DNA of 64,000 nucleotides from Prorocentrum cordatum (taxonomy: Eukaryota; Sar; Dinophyceae; Prorocentrales; Prorocentraceae), in the NCBI GenBank assembly GCA_963575745.1, contig CAUYUJ010018058.1, positions 151,654-215,653 on the forward strand, read 5' to 3'. Positions 52,289-63,289 of the stretch are shown piece after piece. The position numbers were made by a program, and so were the translations under genes. Numbering within the stretch: position 1 is the first letter of the stretch; the number at the start of each line of letters is the position of its first letter. The notes beneath the pieces were generated by a model. It saw nothing but the letters and a program-made list of their open reading frames with translations, was not told the DNA's origin and did not search any database.

Positions 52289-52308
52289 TACGTATACATA
52301 TATACGCA
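52248..52308. repeat. TA dinucleotide tract
   Basis: ATATAT with ACG and GTA interruptions, just before the minisatellite. Confidence 0.93.
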
Positions 52309-52349
52309 TTGCCCCGGCAACTGGGGTTCCCAGTTTGAGCCGGCGCCGA

Positions 52350-52405
52350 AGACGCTATTTGAAGACGCTATTCTTTTGCGAAGACGCTATAGGTGAAGAC
52401 GCTAT

Positions 52406-52461
<56 letters not shown>

Positions 52462-53448
52462 TTATAGGTGAAGACGCTATTCTTTGTGAGGAAGCTAATC
52501 CCGGTGAAGACGTTGAAGACGCTATTCCGGGTGAAGACGCTATTCCTGGTGAAGGCGCTTTTCCGGGTGAAGACATTATATTCTTTGTGAAGACGCTATT
52601 CCCGGTGAAGGCGCTACTCCCTGTGAAGACGCGTTCTGCGGACACATGCAGCGCTGCCCTTATGAAGACGTTACTCCCTATGAGAACGCTATTCCCGTTG
52701 AGCGCGCTATTCCCTGTGAAGACGATATTCTGGGTGAAGACGCTATTCCCCGTGAAGACGCTATACTCCTTGTGAAGACGCCTTTCCCGGTGAAGACGCT
52801 ATTCCGGGTGAAGAAGCTATATTCCTTGTGAAGACGCTATTCCGGATGAAGACGCTACTCCCCATGAAAACGCGATTCCCAGTGAAGACGCTATTCTGGG
52901 TGAAGACGTTATTCTTTGTGAAGTCGCTATTCCCTGTGAGGACGCGATTCCCGGTGAAGGCGCTATTCCTGGTGAAGACTCTATTCCCAATGAAGACGCT
53001 ATGCCCCATGAAGACGCACTTCCCGGTGAAGACGCTATTCCGGGTGAAGACGCTATTCCCCGTGAAGACGCTACTCCCTGTGACGACGATATTCCCGGTG
53101 ATTCCCGATGAAGACGCTATTCCTGGTGACGACGGTATTCCCGTGAGCACGCTATTCCGGGTGAAGACGCTATTCCCGGTGAAGACGCTATTCCGGGTGA
53201 AGACGCTATTCCCGGTGAAGACGCTATTCCCTTTGAAGACGCGTTCTGCGGACACAGACAGCACTTCCTTGATGAAAACGCTACTCCTTATGAAAACGCT
53301 ATTCCCTGTGAAGGCGCTATTCTTTTGTGAAAACGCTATTCCGGGTGAAGACGCTATTCCCGGTGAAGACGCTATTCCGGGTGAAGACGCTATATTCTTT
53401 GTGAAGACGCTATTCCGGATGAAGACGCTATTCGCTGTGAAGATGCTC
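52350..53448. repeat. 18-bp minisatellite, GTGAAGACGCTATTCCCG
   Basis: About sixty units of GTGAAGACGCTATTCC(C/G)G in one orientation, one unit being six codons, so frames stay open over hundreds of bases. A run of 55 C (52407-52461) breaks one unit. A longer variant, TTCTGCGGACACA.GCAGC then TTATGAAGACG, occurs at about 52628 and again at about 53243, indicating a block duplication of roughly 615 bp. Confidence 0.95.
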
Positions 53449-53499
53449 CTTCTCCCCACCCGGCCCAGTAGTCAACGCGTTCTTCTCCCAATTGTAATT

Positions 53500-56088
53500 T
53501 GAAATTGCCATTTTGCTTTACGCTCCCCGTGCCTAACACAACGCGCGCCCCATCTGCTGTGCGACACCCTCTGCTAGGCAAGACCCCTCCCAAAATTGAT
53601 AAAAAAAAAACCCTTGGTGCTAGATGCGCCCCTTTGCTGTGCAGCGCCCTCTCTAAGGTGAGCCTCTCTGCTGTGCGGCACCTTCTGCATGACCCTTCCC
53701 CAAGTTAGTGAAAACAGGATCCTTGGTGCTTGATGTGCCCCATCGGCTGTGCGGCACTTTCTGCTGGGCAGGATTTTCCCCAAGTTGATATAACAAACCC
53801 GTGATGTTAGACGTGCCCCATGTGCTGCGCGGCGCCCTCTGCTAGGCAAGACCCCTCCCCAAGTTGACCAAGTCAAAAGAATCCTTGGTGCTGGACGTGC
53901 CCCTTTGCTGCGCGGCACCCGCTGATAGGCAAAAACCCTCTCCAAGTTTATTCAAAAAGAGTCGTTGGTGCTAGGCGTGCCCCATCTGCTGTGCGACACC
54001 CTCTGCTAGGCAAGACCTCTCCCCAATTTGCTTTAAAAAGACTGTTTGGTGCTAGACGTGCCCCATCTGCTGCGCGGCACCCTCTGATAGGCAAGACCCC
54101 TCCCCAAGTTGATTAATAAAACAATCATTGGTGCTACACGTGCCCCATCTGTTGTGTGGCACCTTTTGTTGGGCAATGGCCCTCCCCAAGGTGATCAAAC
54201 AAGAGTCATTGGTGCTAGGCGTGCCCCACCTGCTTAACGGCACCTTTTGCTAGGCAAGAACATTCCCCATTTTGTTTAAATCAAAAATCTTTGGTGCTAG
54301 ACGTGCCCCATCTGCTGCACGGCACCTTCTGTTAGGCAAGACCCCTCCCCCAAATTGGTTAAACAAAGAGTATGTGGTGCTAGACGTGCCCCATCTGTTG
54401 TGTGGCACCCCTTGTTAGGCAATGGCCTCCCCCAAGTTGAGTTTAACAAGAATCCTTGGTGCTAGGCGTGCCCCATCTGTTGTGCGGCACCTTCTGCTAG
54501 GCAGTGGCCCTTCCCCGAGTTGATTAAAACAAATCCCTGGTGCTGGATGTGCCCCTTTGCTGTGCGGCGCCCTCTCCAAGGTGAGCCCCTTTGCTGTGCG
54601 GCACCTTCTGCTGGGCAAGACCCCTCACCAAGGTAATTTCAAACGCATCCCTGCTGCTAGACATGCTCTGTTGCTGTGCGGCACCTTTGCTAGACAATAC
54701 CCCTCGCCAAGTTGGTTGAAACGGAATTGTTGGTGCTGGACGTGCCCCTTTGTTGTGCGGCACCCTCTGATAGGCAAGAACCTTCCCCAAGTTGATTAAA
54801 CAAGACTCATTGGTGCTAGGCGTGCTCCACCTGCTGTGCGGCACCTTCTGCTAGACAAGACCCTTCCCCAAGATGATTAAACAAATCCTTGGTGCTAGAC
54901 GTGCCCCATCTGCTGTGTGGCACCCTCTGCTAGGCAATGGGCCTCCCGAAGTTGAAAAAAAAGAATTATTGGTGCTAGGCGTGCCCCACCTGCTGCGCGG
55001 CACTCTCTGATAGGCAAGACCCCTCCCCAAGTTCATTAAGAACGAATCTTTGGTGCTAGACGTGTTCCATCTGCTGTGTGGCACCTTTTGTTGGGCAATG
55101 GCCCTCACCAAGTTGATCAAACAAGAGTCATTGGTGCTAGGCGTGCCTCACCTGCTTAACGGCACCTTCTGCTAGGCAAGACCCTTCCCCAAGTTGTTTA
55201 AAACAACAATCTTTGGTGCTAGACGTGCCCCATCTGCTGAACGGCACCTTCTGCTAGGCAAGACCCCTCCCCAAGTTGATTAAGAACGAATCTGAAGAGG
55301 CCCCAAAACGGCCCCTCAGGAGGCTTCAAAACAGCTTCCAAAAGTTGATAAACAAAGAATATGTGGTGCCAGACGTGCCCCATCTGCTGTGTGGCACCCT
55401 TTGTTAGGCAATGGCCCTCCCCAAGTTGATTTAAACAAGAATCCTTGGTGCTAAGCGTGCCCCATCTGTTGTGCGGCACCTTCTGCCAGGCAACACCTTC
55501 CCCCAAGTTGATTTAAAAAGAATCCTTGATGCTAGATGTGCCCCTTTGCTTTGCGGCACCCTCTCCAAGATGAGCCCCTTTGCTGTGCGGCACCTTCTGC
55601 TGGGCAAGACCCCTCCCCAAGTTAATTTCAACATAATCCCTGGTGCTAGACATGCCCTTTTGCTATGCGGCACTTTTGCTAGGCAAGACATCTCGCCAAG
55701 TTGATTAACATAGAATAGTTGGTGCTGGACATGCCCCTTTGCTGTGCGGCACCCTCTGATAGGCAAGAGCCCTTCCCAAATTGATTAAAACAATTCATTG
55801 GTGCTAGGCGTGCCCCATCTGTTGTGCGGCACCTTCTGCTAGGCAAGACCCCTCCCCAAGTTGATTTAAAAAGAATCCTTGGTTCTAGATGTGCCCCTTT
55901 GCTGTGCGGCGCCCTCTCCAAGGTGAGCCCATCTGCTGTGCGGCACCTTCTGCATGACCCGGCACCCTCTGATAGGCCAGAGCCCTTCCCAAGTTGATTA
56001 AATCATAATGATTGGTGCTTGGCGTGCCCCACCTGCTGTACGGCACCTTCTGCTAGACAAGACCCCTCCCCAAGTTGATTAAGAACGA
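53500..56088. repeat. 84-bp satellite array
   Basis: About thirty head-to-tail units: GGTGCTAGACGTGCCCCATC, TGCTGTGCGGCACCTTCTGC, TAGGCAAGACCCCTCCCCAA, GTTGATTAAA. Every few hundred bases a unit carries an extra GCGCCCTCTCCAAGGTGAGC (near 53648, 54568, 55559 and 55910), which marks a higher-order structure. Open frames of 60-150 codons on the - strand arise from the unit and are not genes. Confidence 0.95.
55290..55345. repeat. copy of the downstream flank inside the satellite
   Basis: GAAGAGGCCCCAAAACGGCC, CCTCAGGAGGCTTCAAAACA and GCTTCCAAAA are identical or nearly so to 56092-56145, the first non-satellite bases beyond the array. Confidence 0.85.
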
Positions 56089-56269
56089 ATCTCAAGAGGC
56101 CCCAAAACGGCCCCTCAGGAGGCTTCAAAACAGCTTCCAAAACCCTGACGAGAAACCTCCCAAGAGCTCCCCAAACGAAATCCAGGAGGCCTTGGACCCG
56201 CAACCCAGCCCCATCGGGCGGCGGCGGCCGGCGGCGGCGGGGGCGGCCGACGAGAAACAGGTTTCTCGT

Positions 56270-56408
56270 CGGGCTCTTGGATGGTGTTTTGAAGCCTCCT
56301 GGGGGACCGTTTTGAGGCCTCTTAGGGCCTCGTGTGGTCTTCTTTGGGGCCTCATGGGGTTTCCTGGGTGTTTCCCGAGGCCTCCCAGGCCCTTCTTGAG
56401 GCGGAATG
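56270..56408. repeat. GGCCTCTTGGGG-type repeat
   Basis: CTTTGGGGCCTCATGGGG and related short units between the satellite and the retrotransposon tail. Confidence 0.65.
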
Positions 56409-56439
56409 CCCCAGGAGCCCGCGGGATGGATCCGTTGGA

Positions 56440-57273
56440 AGCGTGTCACCGGTGCTGCGCGGTCCGGATGCCTTACAGCTCCCCGACCTGTCCTTGACGA
56501 TGGTTGCGGCGAAGGCCAGGGTAACCAGTTGGGAGGCAGGCGGCAAGTTGCAGATCAGGGAGCGGCACGCCAACCTGCATTCCCACGCGAATCATTCCGA
56601 TGAAGCCTCTCTCGCACGCACCGGATGGCTGCGCAAATGGATCAATGAGTCCATTCTTTCAGCCCTTGTCGCTGCTGCGTCCGCGGTGCGCGCCGCGCGG
56701 GACAGGGCGGCGCCCCACCCTCGCTGGCGCCGGAGGGAGGGATGGCAGAAGCATGCCGTGGCCCAGCTTCGTCTTGCACGATTCGGCGCGGCAGGGGCAA
56801 CTGCTCTCCCCGCACTGGCCCGCTGCCTGGCGCGATGGCCTGTGCAGCGAGTCGTGGGGGAGAAGTGTCAGCCCCGCGTCTGGGCCGCCGTTTTGCGCCT
56901 CTGGTGTCGCGGTTGGTGCACGAGTGCGCGCTTCGGCGGCGATGGTTCCTGTCGCTTTGGCTGCCGCGCAGGTCAGGACAGCCTTCGCCACCTAGCCTTC
57001 TGCCCTGTCGTGCGCGCCCTCTCTGGCGCCGCCTCTCCCCCAGCGGCGCTCGCCTTGGACTGGTTCCTGCATCTGGGAGCTTTGAGGATGGACTCCGATG
57101 CCATTGTCCAGTGGGCCCTCCATATTTACAGCCTGTACCGGGTGCACAATGCGCGTCGGCATGGGCATTTGGAGGTCACAGACATCGCAGGCGCACATCC
57201 TGAATACATGCGCGAAGGCATCCGGGGCGCGGATCGCCCATTGGCAGAAGGGGTGGCTGCTCATGCTCGCTAG
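56440..57273 (+). CDS. non-LTR retrotransposon, C-terminal part of ORF2 (5'-truncated)
   Basis: A frame of about 277 codons with good G/C third positions ends in TAG. Residues from about 35 read LHSHANHSDEASLARTGWLR then KWINESI; the last third has CRFGCRAGQDSLRHLAFCPV, a C..C....D..H..C pattern typical of the zinc-binding segment after the reverse-transcriptase domain in LINE-like elements. The catalytic YADD box and the endonuclease are absent, so this is the 3' end of a copy truncated at its 5' side, as is usual for target-primed insertion. The frame is intact, which suggests a fairly young copy. Upstream sequence to 56332 is open but belongs to the repeat field. Confidence 0.7.
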   Translation, partial: SVSPVLRGPDALQLPDLSLTMVAAKARVTSWEAGGKLQIRERHANLHSHANHSDEASLARTGWLRKWINESILSALVAAASAVRAARDRAAPHPRWRRREGWQKHAVAQLRLARFGAAGATALPALARCLARWPVQRVVGEKCQPRVWAAVLRLWCRGWCTSARFGGDGSCRFGCRAGQDSLRHLAFCPVVRALSGAASPPAALALDWFLHLGALRMDSDAIVQWALHIYSLYRVHNARRHGHLEVTDIAGAHPEYMREGIRGADRPLAEGVAAHAR

Positions 57274-57815
57274 TTTTCGCTATTCCTCCCCTCCCCTCCC
57301 CCCCTCTGCATGTTCGGATTTTGTGGTAGTTTTTGCGCTTCGCATGTTTACCAAGTCTTCGCGAGGGTCTCCCTCGCTAGGTGCCGCCCCCCTTGGGCTC
57401 GGCCTGGACGTCAGTCTTCTCTGCCGTTTCCTCCTCCTCCGTGCTCTCTTCCTTTCTTCTCCGCCCCCTCCTCTTCACCTTCCCTACTGCATTGTGTTAG
57501 ATTTATTCGCATGGCCGTTTGGGCCACCGTATAGGGGTACAATGCAATGTCCGTGCGGCCGCGGGACCGATACGTCTCCACGGGACTTCGTATCATTGGC
57601 TTCATCTTCTCCTGCCCGTTCGTCCTCCGCTTCCTCCTGCCATTCGTAGTTATGTGGCTTTTAAGTTTACGTGGTCGTTCATGGAGCTTGAACCGGTGTG
57701 ACCGACCAAACCGTATGCATGCCCCGGAAACGCCAGAAATTCGCCCAGTGTTTCTGAGCGCCGGAGTCGAAACTGTGTGCAGTATTCGCTGCGTTGAAAA
57801 AATACAATAAATTTC
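57274..57815 (+). other. probable 3' untranslated region of the retrotransposon
   Basis: Pyrimidine-rich start, then GC-balanced sequence, ending GAAAAAATACAATAAATTTC at about 57796-57815. The A-rich end may be the element's 3' terminus. The boundary is inferred. Confidence 0.4.
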
Positions 57816-57819
57816 ATTC

Positions 57820-60800
57820 ACGGATCATTTGACGGCGAAGCTACGAACGCCGCGCTCAGAGAGGTGGCTACGCCTTTCGCACCAATAACAACAGGAGTTG
57901 AAATGAGCCCCGTAGAAGCATCGGCGGCTACCAGAGACGACGGAAGAGCGGCGGGACACGCTCGCGGTCAAGTGGGTTGTGAAGAGCGCAGTGGATGCTT
58001 TTATGCAACTGGGCCCTCCGGGACCGCGCGCGAATACTCGGGTGGCGACGTGCGTTTTCTCACCGACCAGAACAATTCACGATTGGTACCCGCGGCAAAA
58101 CCGTCCGCGAGCGGTTGCCGGCGCGCAACCTCGCCGCGGCGCTGCCAGAATTCTGAAGGCGGGGTCTGAATGCACGCGAAAGGCGGCCACGCTGGAATCG
58201 GGCGTGCTCGTCGGCGCTCATGCTGGAAGCCAGGGGCCGACTATTGGCGCCGACCGTGGAGTTGCGGAACTTCCAGAACACCGTCGGACAGTGCGCGAAG
58301 AAGAGAGGTGTTGCCCTGAGGATGTGAACGCCGCAGTAGGATTTCCGCGTCTCCGTGCGAATTCCGCGGCAACCTGGCCCCAGAGCGATGAACAGCGGAG
58401 CGCGGTCTAGAGCGGCCGTGCCCGCGTCTTTGTCGCCGTTGAAATTTGAGCGCAAGCCGGGCCCCCCGCGATCATGGGGGGCGGTCGCAAGAGGAGTCGG
58501 ACAGCAAAGCGGCGGCTGCGGCGCGGGCGCCGCGCCGCGCGGGGGGGGCGCCAGTCGCAGGGCGCAGATTGCAGAGTGCCGCAGCGGGGTCACTGAGCGG
58601 CTGAAAACGGAGTGGGCCCACCGGGCCAGATGAGCATCGGCAGGGGCTCAACGTCGCGGCCAGACAGGGAGTTTGACCAGCGCGAGAGGAGGGGGGCAAC
58701 CCTCGCAAGGGGGCGCGGGCAGCGCGTGAACATTCAACCTCGGACAGTGAGCGCTGGGCGAGACGAGGCAACGCGCCCCCCCGAATGCACGGGCCAATGG
58801 GGGCGGGGCCGATTGATCCAGAAAGTAGAGTTGAGCCCCAAGTGGCGCATTCGGGCACTGTGCGCCGAGGTCGACTGTCCAGCAGAAGAACCAACGGGGA
58901 AATCCGTGACATCGCGGAAGTGAGTGACAAGAAGGGAACTCATCGACGCAGGCCGGCAACGGGCCCGATCGCAGCGCGGACGGAGTTTGACGCGTCCGAT
59001 GCGCAGAGTCAGGAGCTCAGCGCTCACTGGCAATAATCGACTGCGCATGGCTTACCAGAACAATAATCATTGACCTGCATCGGCGTAGAGTTGATGATCT
59101 TGGAGATCACCCAAGACTTGCAATTAATTGTGGCGAGCGAGGTGGCAGCGATGCGGATGGCGGGCAAAACTGGCACTGCAATATCCACGCAGTTTAACGA
59201 GCCGCGTCGCCAAGTCAGACTGCGCGAGGCAACAATCAGACAGCGGAGCAGGTTCGCTCGAGCGATGCATATTCGCCTGCCAGGGCACTGGGGCTAACTA
59301 ACCCATAACATGCGCTAGCTCCAGGATAGGCCATGAATTTGACCACTCGCGGCGAACGCGGATTCCAGGGGGACTTTAATGTGCTTGACGTGCGCCGAAC
59401 AATGCAAACCTGGTGCGGAGAACAGAGAACGCCCGCGCTGCTGCTTGCGGCAAGCCCAGCGCGCGCGGCATCCGACGGGCCCGCGCAATTAGACATTGGG
59501 CCTGGGCGCGGGGGGGCTCTGGGAACCATCGGCCACGGGAAGAAGCACTTGCAAGCCGCCGCGGAACTGCGAAGTCTTCGCGCGCAGCGGCTTTCGCGCT
59601 CGATTCGAGCGCCCGGCCTCGGCGCCCGCCGGGCAAACTGCGCCGCTTCGCAGTGCGCTAGCGGCGGGGGATGCAGAAGCTCACCTCGGAGACGCTCAGT
59701 TGCGGCGTGACTTCCAGACGCCACGAAGAGGAGTGGCCGGCAAGAGAGTGGCCCATGACAGACGCTGCGATGATCGGAGCGGGCGCGCCGGACCCGCGCG
59801 AGGCGGTTCCAGATGCGTCTCGCGTCTCTCGAGCAGATGGGGGGCGACGGCGGGCGCGGGCGCGGCAGTGGGGAAGACGGGGGTTTGAGCGGTTAACTCC
59901 GTCGAGCCCAAGTTCGACATGCATTGGCGCGCCGGGCCAGAGCGAGGATTTTGCCGGCTTAGGCGCGCCGGGAAATGCGATGCCACATTACCGTTTTAGT
60001 CCGCCTGGGCCAGGGGGGCCTCCATGGGGCTCGGCGCGCGACGCGCGGTTGAGAGCGAGCGGCAATGGAGAAAGAATGGGAGGCGGACGCGTCGGAGTCG
60101 ATCGCGCGGCAGGGCGCGAGATGATGCGAGCATTTAGGTCAGAGAAGGATTCAGAAACGCCTCCGCGGAATTCGCGCATGTCGTTGTGCGCGATAAGCAT
60201 AATCACCTGTGGAGGTGCATAGGGCGCGCTCATCATGGTTATGGCTACGCCAGCAAAGCGCGCAGCAAGCAAAGTCTCCGCTCGCCCCGCCCGAGGACCC
60301 AGAGGAGGTCACGGGGCCATGCAACGTGGATGTGGAACCAACGTCTGGGATGATGGCACAAGGAACGAGCCCATTCCTGAGTTGACCGCTGAAGTGCGAC
60401 AAGACGGGTCGCATCAATGCCGCGAGCGCCAAGCGCGCTTCAAAGTGGACGAGGACGAGCGATGGCAATCAACGGGGCGCGCGCCCATATTGGCCAGGGG
60501 GGGCGACGCAGACAAGGATGCGACATGGGCCCCCGATGCACGTCGATTTTGGTCGCCCAGCGCGTCGAGAATATGTCCAGGGGGGGGGGGCATAGTTCTT
60601 GCCGCGTCACCCATGGACACGCAGAAGCTCGCATTCTCCACAGCAGTGACAGCAGGAGTTGGTCGAAGAAGGCCAAGCATAGCACGGGCTGAAGCTCGTG
60701 TTCGCCGACGTCAAAAGGGCAGCCGCCCGTGCCCCACCACGAAAGCACATCCTTGCCAGGTTGCCTCGTGGTGGGGCGCGGGGCGGGCAGGGTTCACCTC

Positions 60801-61060
60801 GTGGCGAGCATCGTCATGCGCGTTTAAAAGTTCGACAGGCGCCTCCGGCTACCTGCGCACTGGGGCGACCTCGAGACGCTGGGCAACGAGCGCGACTTGG
60901 ACTGGTTCGGACAGAAGACGCAGGGGGGAAAGGGGGCAAGGTTGGATGGGGGGGGGTCTGCGGCCAGGGAAGGCGAGCAACGGACCCGTCGGGGTCCTCA
61001 TTTGAACCGTCGGGTTGACGCTTGATGGGGGCGCGGCGCCAAGCAACTGCGAGGGGCGCA
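57820..61060. other. non-repetitive GC-rich sequence, no gene recognised
   Basis: Free of triplet tracts, foldbacks and satellites, in contrast to everything before it. Frames of 100-256 codons exist (largest 60235-61005) but overlapping frames on both strands are equally open, and I recognise no domain or splice structure. Confidence 0.4.
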
Positions 61061-61069
61061 GGGCGATGC

Positions 61070-61481
61070 ATATTTATACATACATATATGTAAACATATA
61101 TATATACATACATATATACACATATATATATAGAGATAGGGAGAGGGAGGGGGGAGAGAGAGAGAGAGGATAAATAAACCAACAAAACAGAGATCTGGAC
61201 ATCTGTAAGTACATAAAGAAAGAGAGATAGAGGGAGAGAGAGGGAGAGAGAGGGAGAGAGAGGGAGAGAGGGATATATATATATATAGAGAGAGAAATAT
61301 AGAGAAAGAGAGAGAGAGAGAGAGATATCGAGCGAGAGAGAGAGAGAAAGAGAAGGAGGCAGAGGAGGGAGCGAGAGAGAGAGGGAGAGAGAGAGAGATT
61401 GAGAGAGAGAGAGAGAGACAGAGAGAGAGAGAAACAAAAAAAACAACAACAAAGAACTTAAGAAAGAAAACGAGAGAGAGA

Positions 61482-61515
<34 letters not shown>

Positions 61516-61600
61516 TAGAGAGCGACAGAGAGGAAAGAGAAAGAGAGATAACGAAAAGGAAGAAATAGTGATAGAGAGGGAAAGAGAAGGAAAGTACGGG
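61070..61600. repeat. TA and GA microsatellite block
   Basis: ATACATATATATG repeats at 61070-61135, then about 450 bp of GAGAGA with AAA and TATATA interruptions. Confidence 0.93.
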
Positions 61601-61844
61601 GGGATGCGTCCGGGGAGATACCGCCGCCTGGCGAGCAGAACGGAGGGCCGCCGAGTGCGGCAGATCAGGATGAATACGCGGCGCCCCGCAGTTGCGGATC
61701 TGGAGGATGAGGGCGGCGAGGACGTCGGCAGTCTGCGAGGCTCTGAAGAGGCCTGCGCCTAACCTTTCAAAAATTTCACAGTGAGCTCGCCGAGGGCGCC
61801 GATTTCGTCGTTGAAGAATGGTGGGTGGGTCGTTTGGTGGTTTT

Positions 61845-61998
61845 CGGGTTGGTCGCGGGTGGGTCGCGTGTCAGGTCGCGGGTGGGCCGCGGGTGGGTCG
61901 CGGGCGGGTCGCGGGCGGGTGCCGGGGCAGGTCGCGGCCGGGTCGCGGCCGGGTCGCGGCCGGGTCGCGGCCGGGTCGCGGGCCGGGTCGCGGGGGGG
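61845..61998. repeat. GGGTCGCGGC minisatellite
   Basis: Units of 10 to 15 bp, GGGTCGCGGGT then GGGTCGCGGCC. The last five are nearly identical 10-mers. Confidence 0.9.
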
Positions 61999-61999
61999 A

Positions 62000-62750
62000 G
62001 ACGACGACAGACAACGGCGACAACAAAGCCGATCCGCACCGTTGGAACTCACTTCAGCCACGTGCCGAAAAAAACAGCGGATGACCGCTTGCGCCCCTCA
62101 CTCTGATTCACCGCTAGTGGCGCGAGCAAATTATTTTTCAGCTCAGGGCAGATTATAAAGTCATCGCGCCGCCGAGGAGTTAGCTCGGCACATGCGTGAG
62201 CATGACTGGACCAGAAACACACATGTGCATCAGATTTGCCGACGCGCCGCACGGTTTGCACCGACGCGGACTACGCAGGGTGTTATAGAAGTCGGAAGTC
62301 CACCAGCGGGGGTGCAGTAATGCGCGGGCGTCGCACGATCAGACCTGAAGCTCAACGCAAACAGTAATCAACCTACCACCAGGAGGAGCTGAGTACGATG
62401 GTGTGGTAGAGGATTATTCAGCGGCGTTGGGTTTGCAGTCGTGGTTTCGGGGCTCCTGAGCAGACATTGACATGGGGCTCATGAGCGATGCCGCGGCAGT
62501 GATTGCCATTGCGAAGGGGCGTGGGTTAGGCGAAGTGAGACGCGCTAAGGCATGCCAGCTGTGGTTGTAAGATGCGGCAAGGAGTGGGTGTGCTGAGGTG
62601 GGGGAAGTGAGTCCTGGGCCACTCATCCGATGCACTGACTACGTGCGCGAGCAGTGACAATTTGGGAGGACGCATGAACGGCGCGGAACAGCATCGCGAG
62701 AAAAGGGGGGCGCGCGTTCGCACTTGGCACAGAGTTCTGTGTAATCCGCG
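62000..62750. other. no gene recognised
   Basis: Ordinary sequence without repeats. Nothing identifiable. Confidence 0.35.
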
Positions 62751-62767
62751 GCCATCCAACGGCAACT

Positions 62768-63285
62768 TTTCAGCTCGCCGAGTTTCCGCGGCAGGCCGAT
62801 TCCATCGACTTCGCCGAGCTGGGCGCCGTTGCCCGCCAGGTCGCGGCAGCTATCAGGGACGAGGTGGGATTTCTTGCCATCTAAGCGACTTCGCCCGCGA
62901 CGCCACGCAGCAAACTTGCAGCCTCGACGATGCCGAGGTGCACGTGGCAAAGCGGCCAACTAGGTTGATCCGCAACGCGCCAGGCGCCGCGCGATGCGCG
63001 TTGCCCGAAGATTCGGGGGCGCATGCAAATCAAAAGGACGCCGTCACTGCAATAGTGGACAGCGACCAGGACATCATCGAGCGCAGCAGCGAGATGAGCC
63101 CTCGCATCGGCGAGCTCATGGGGGGCGCGACGAGACCTTTAAGGGCGAGGCCGCGAGGGGTGCCGAGCGCGCGGGCGCGTGGCGCGACGTCGCAACCAAC
63201 GGCGACCAGGTGGTCGAGAAGGTTCACGAGGCCAGTCGCGCCACCCGTTGGGTCACGGTGGATCGGCTGCGCAGGTAAATCAGGC
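62768..63285 (+). pseudogene. decayed coding region, frames broken
   Basis: Three protein-like pieces lie in order in different frames. The first reads AEFPRQADSIDFAELGAVAR and QVAAAIRDEVGFLAI before TAA at about 62882. The second includes CSLDDAEVHVAKRPT and VDSDQDIIERSSEMSPRIGE. The third reads DETFKGEAARGAERAGAWRD and ends VTVDRLRR with TAA near 63279. Each has G/C-biased third positions only inside its piece. The shifts suggest an old gene or transposon remnant. I do not recognise the family; unseen introns are an alternative. Confidence 0.4.
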
Positions 63286-63289
63286 TTCC

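Noticed and set aside
54052-55921. Series of - strand frames with PHSRWGT and INLGRG strings
   Set aside because: Each is the translation of the 84-bp satellite unit.
52350-56088. CRISPR-like regular repeats
   Set aside because: Units are contiguous without unique spacers and there are no cas genes; they are a eukaryotic minisatellite and a satellite.
60235-61005. 256-codon frame
   Set aside because: Overlapping frames of similar openness on both strands, no recognisable family, mixed codon bias. Left as unassigned sequence.
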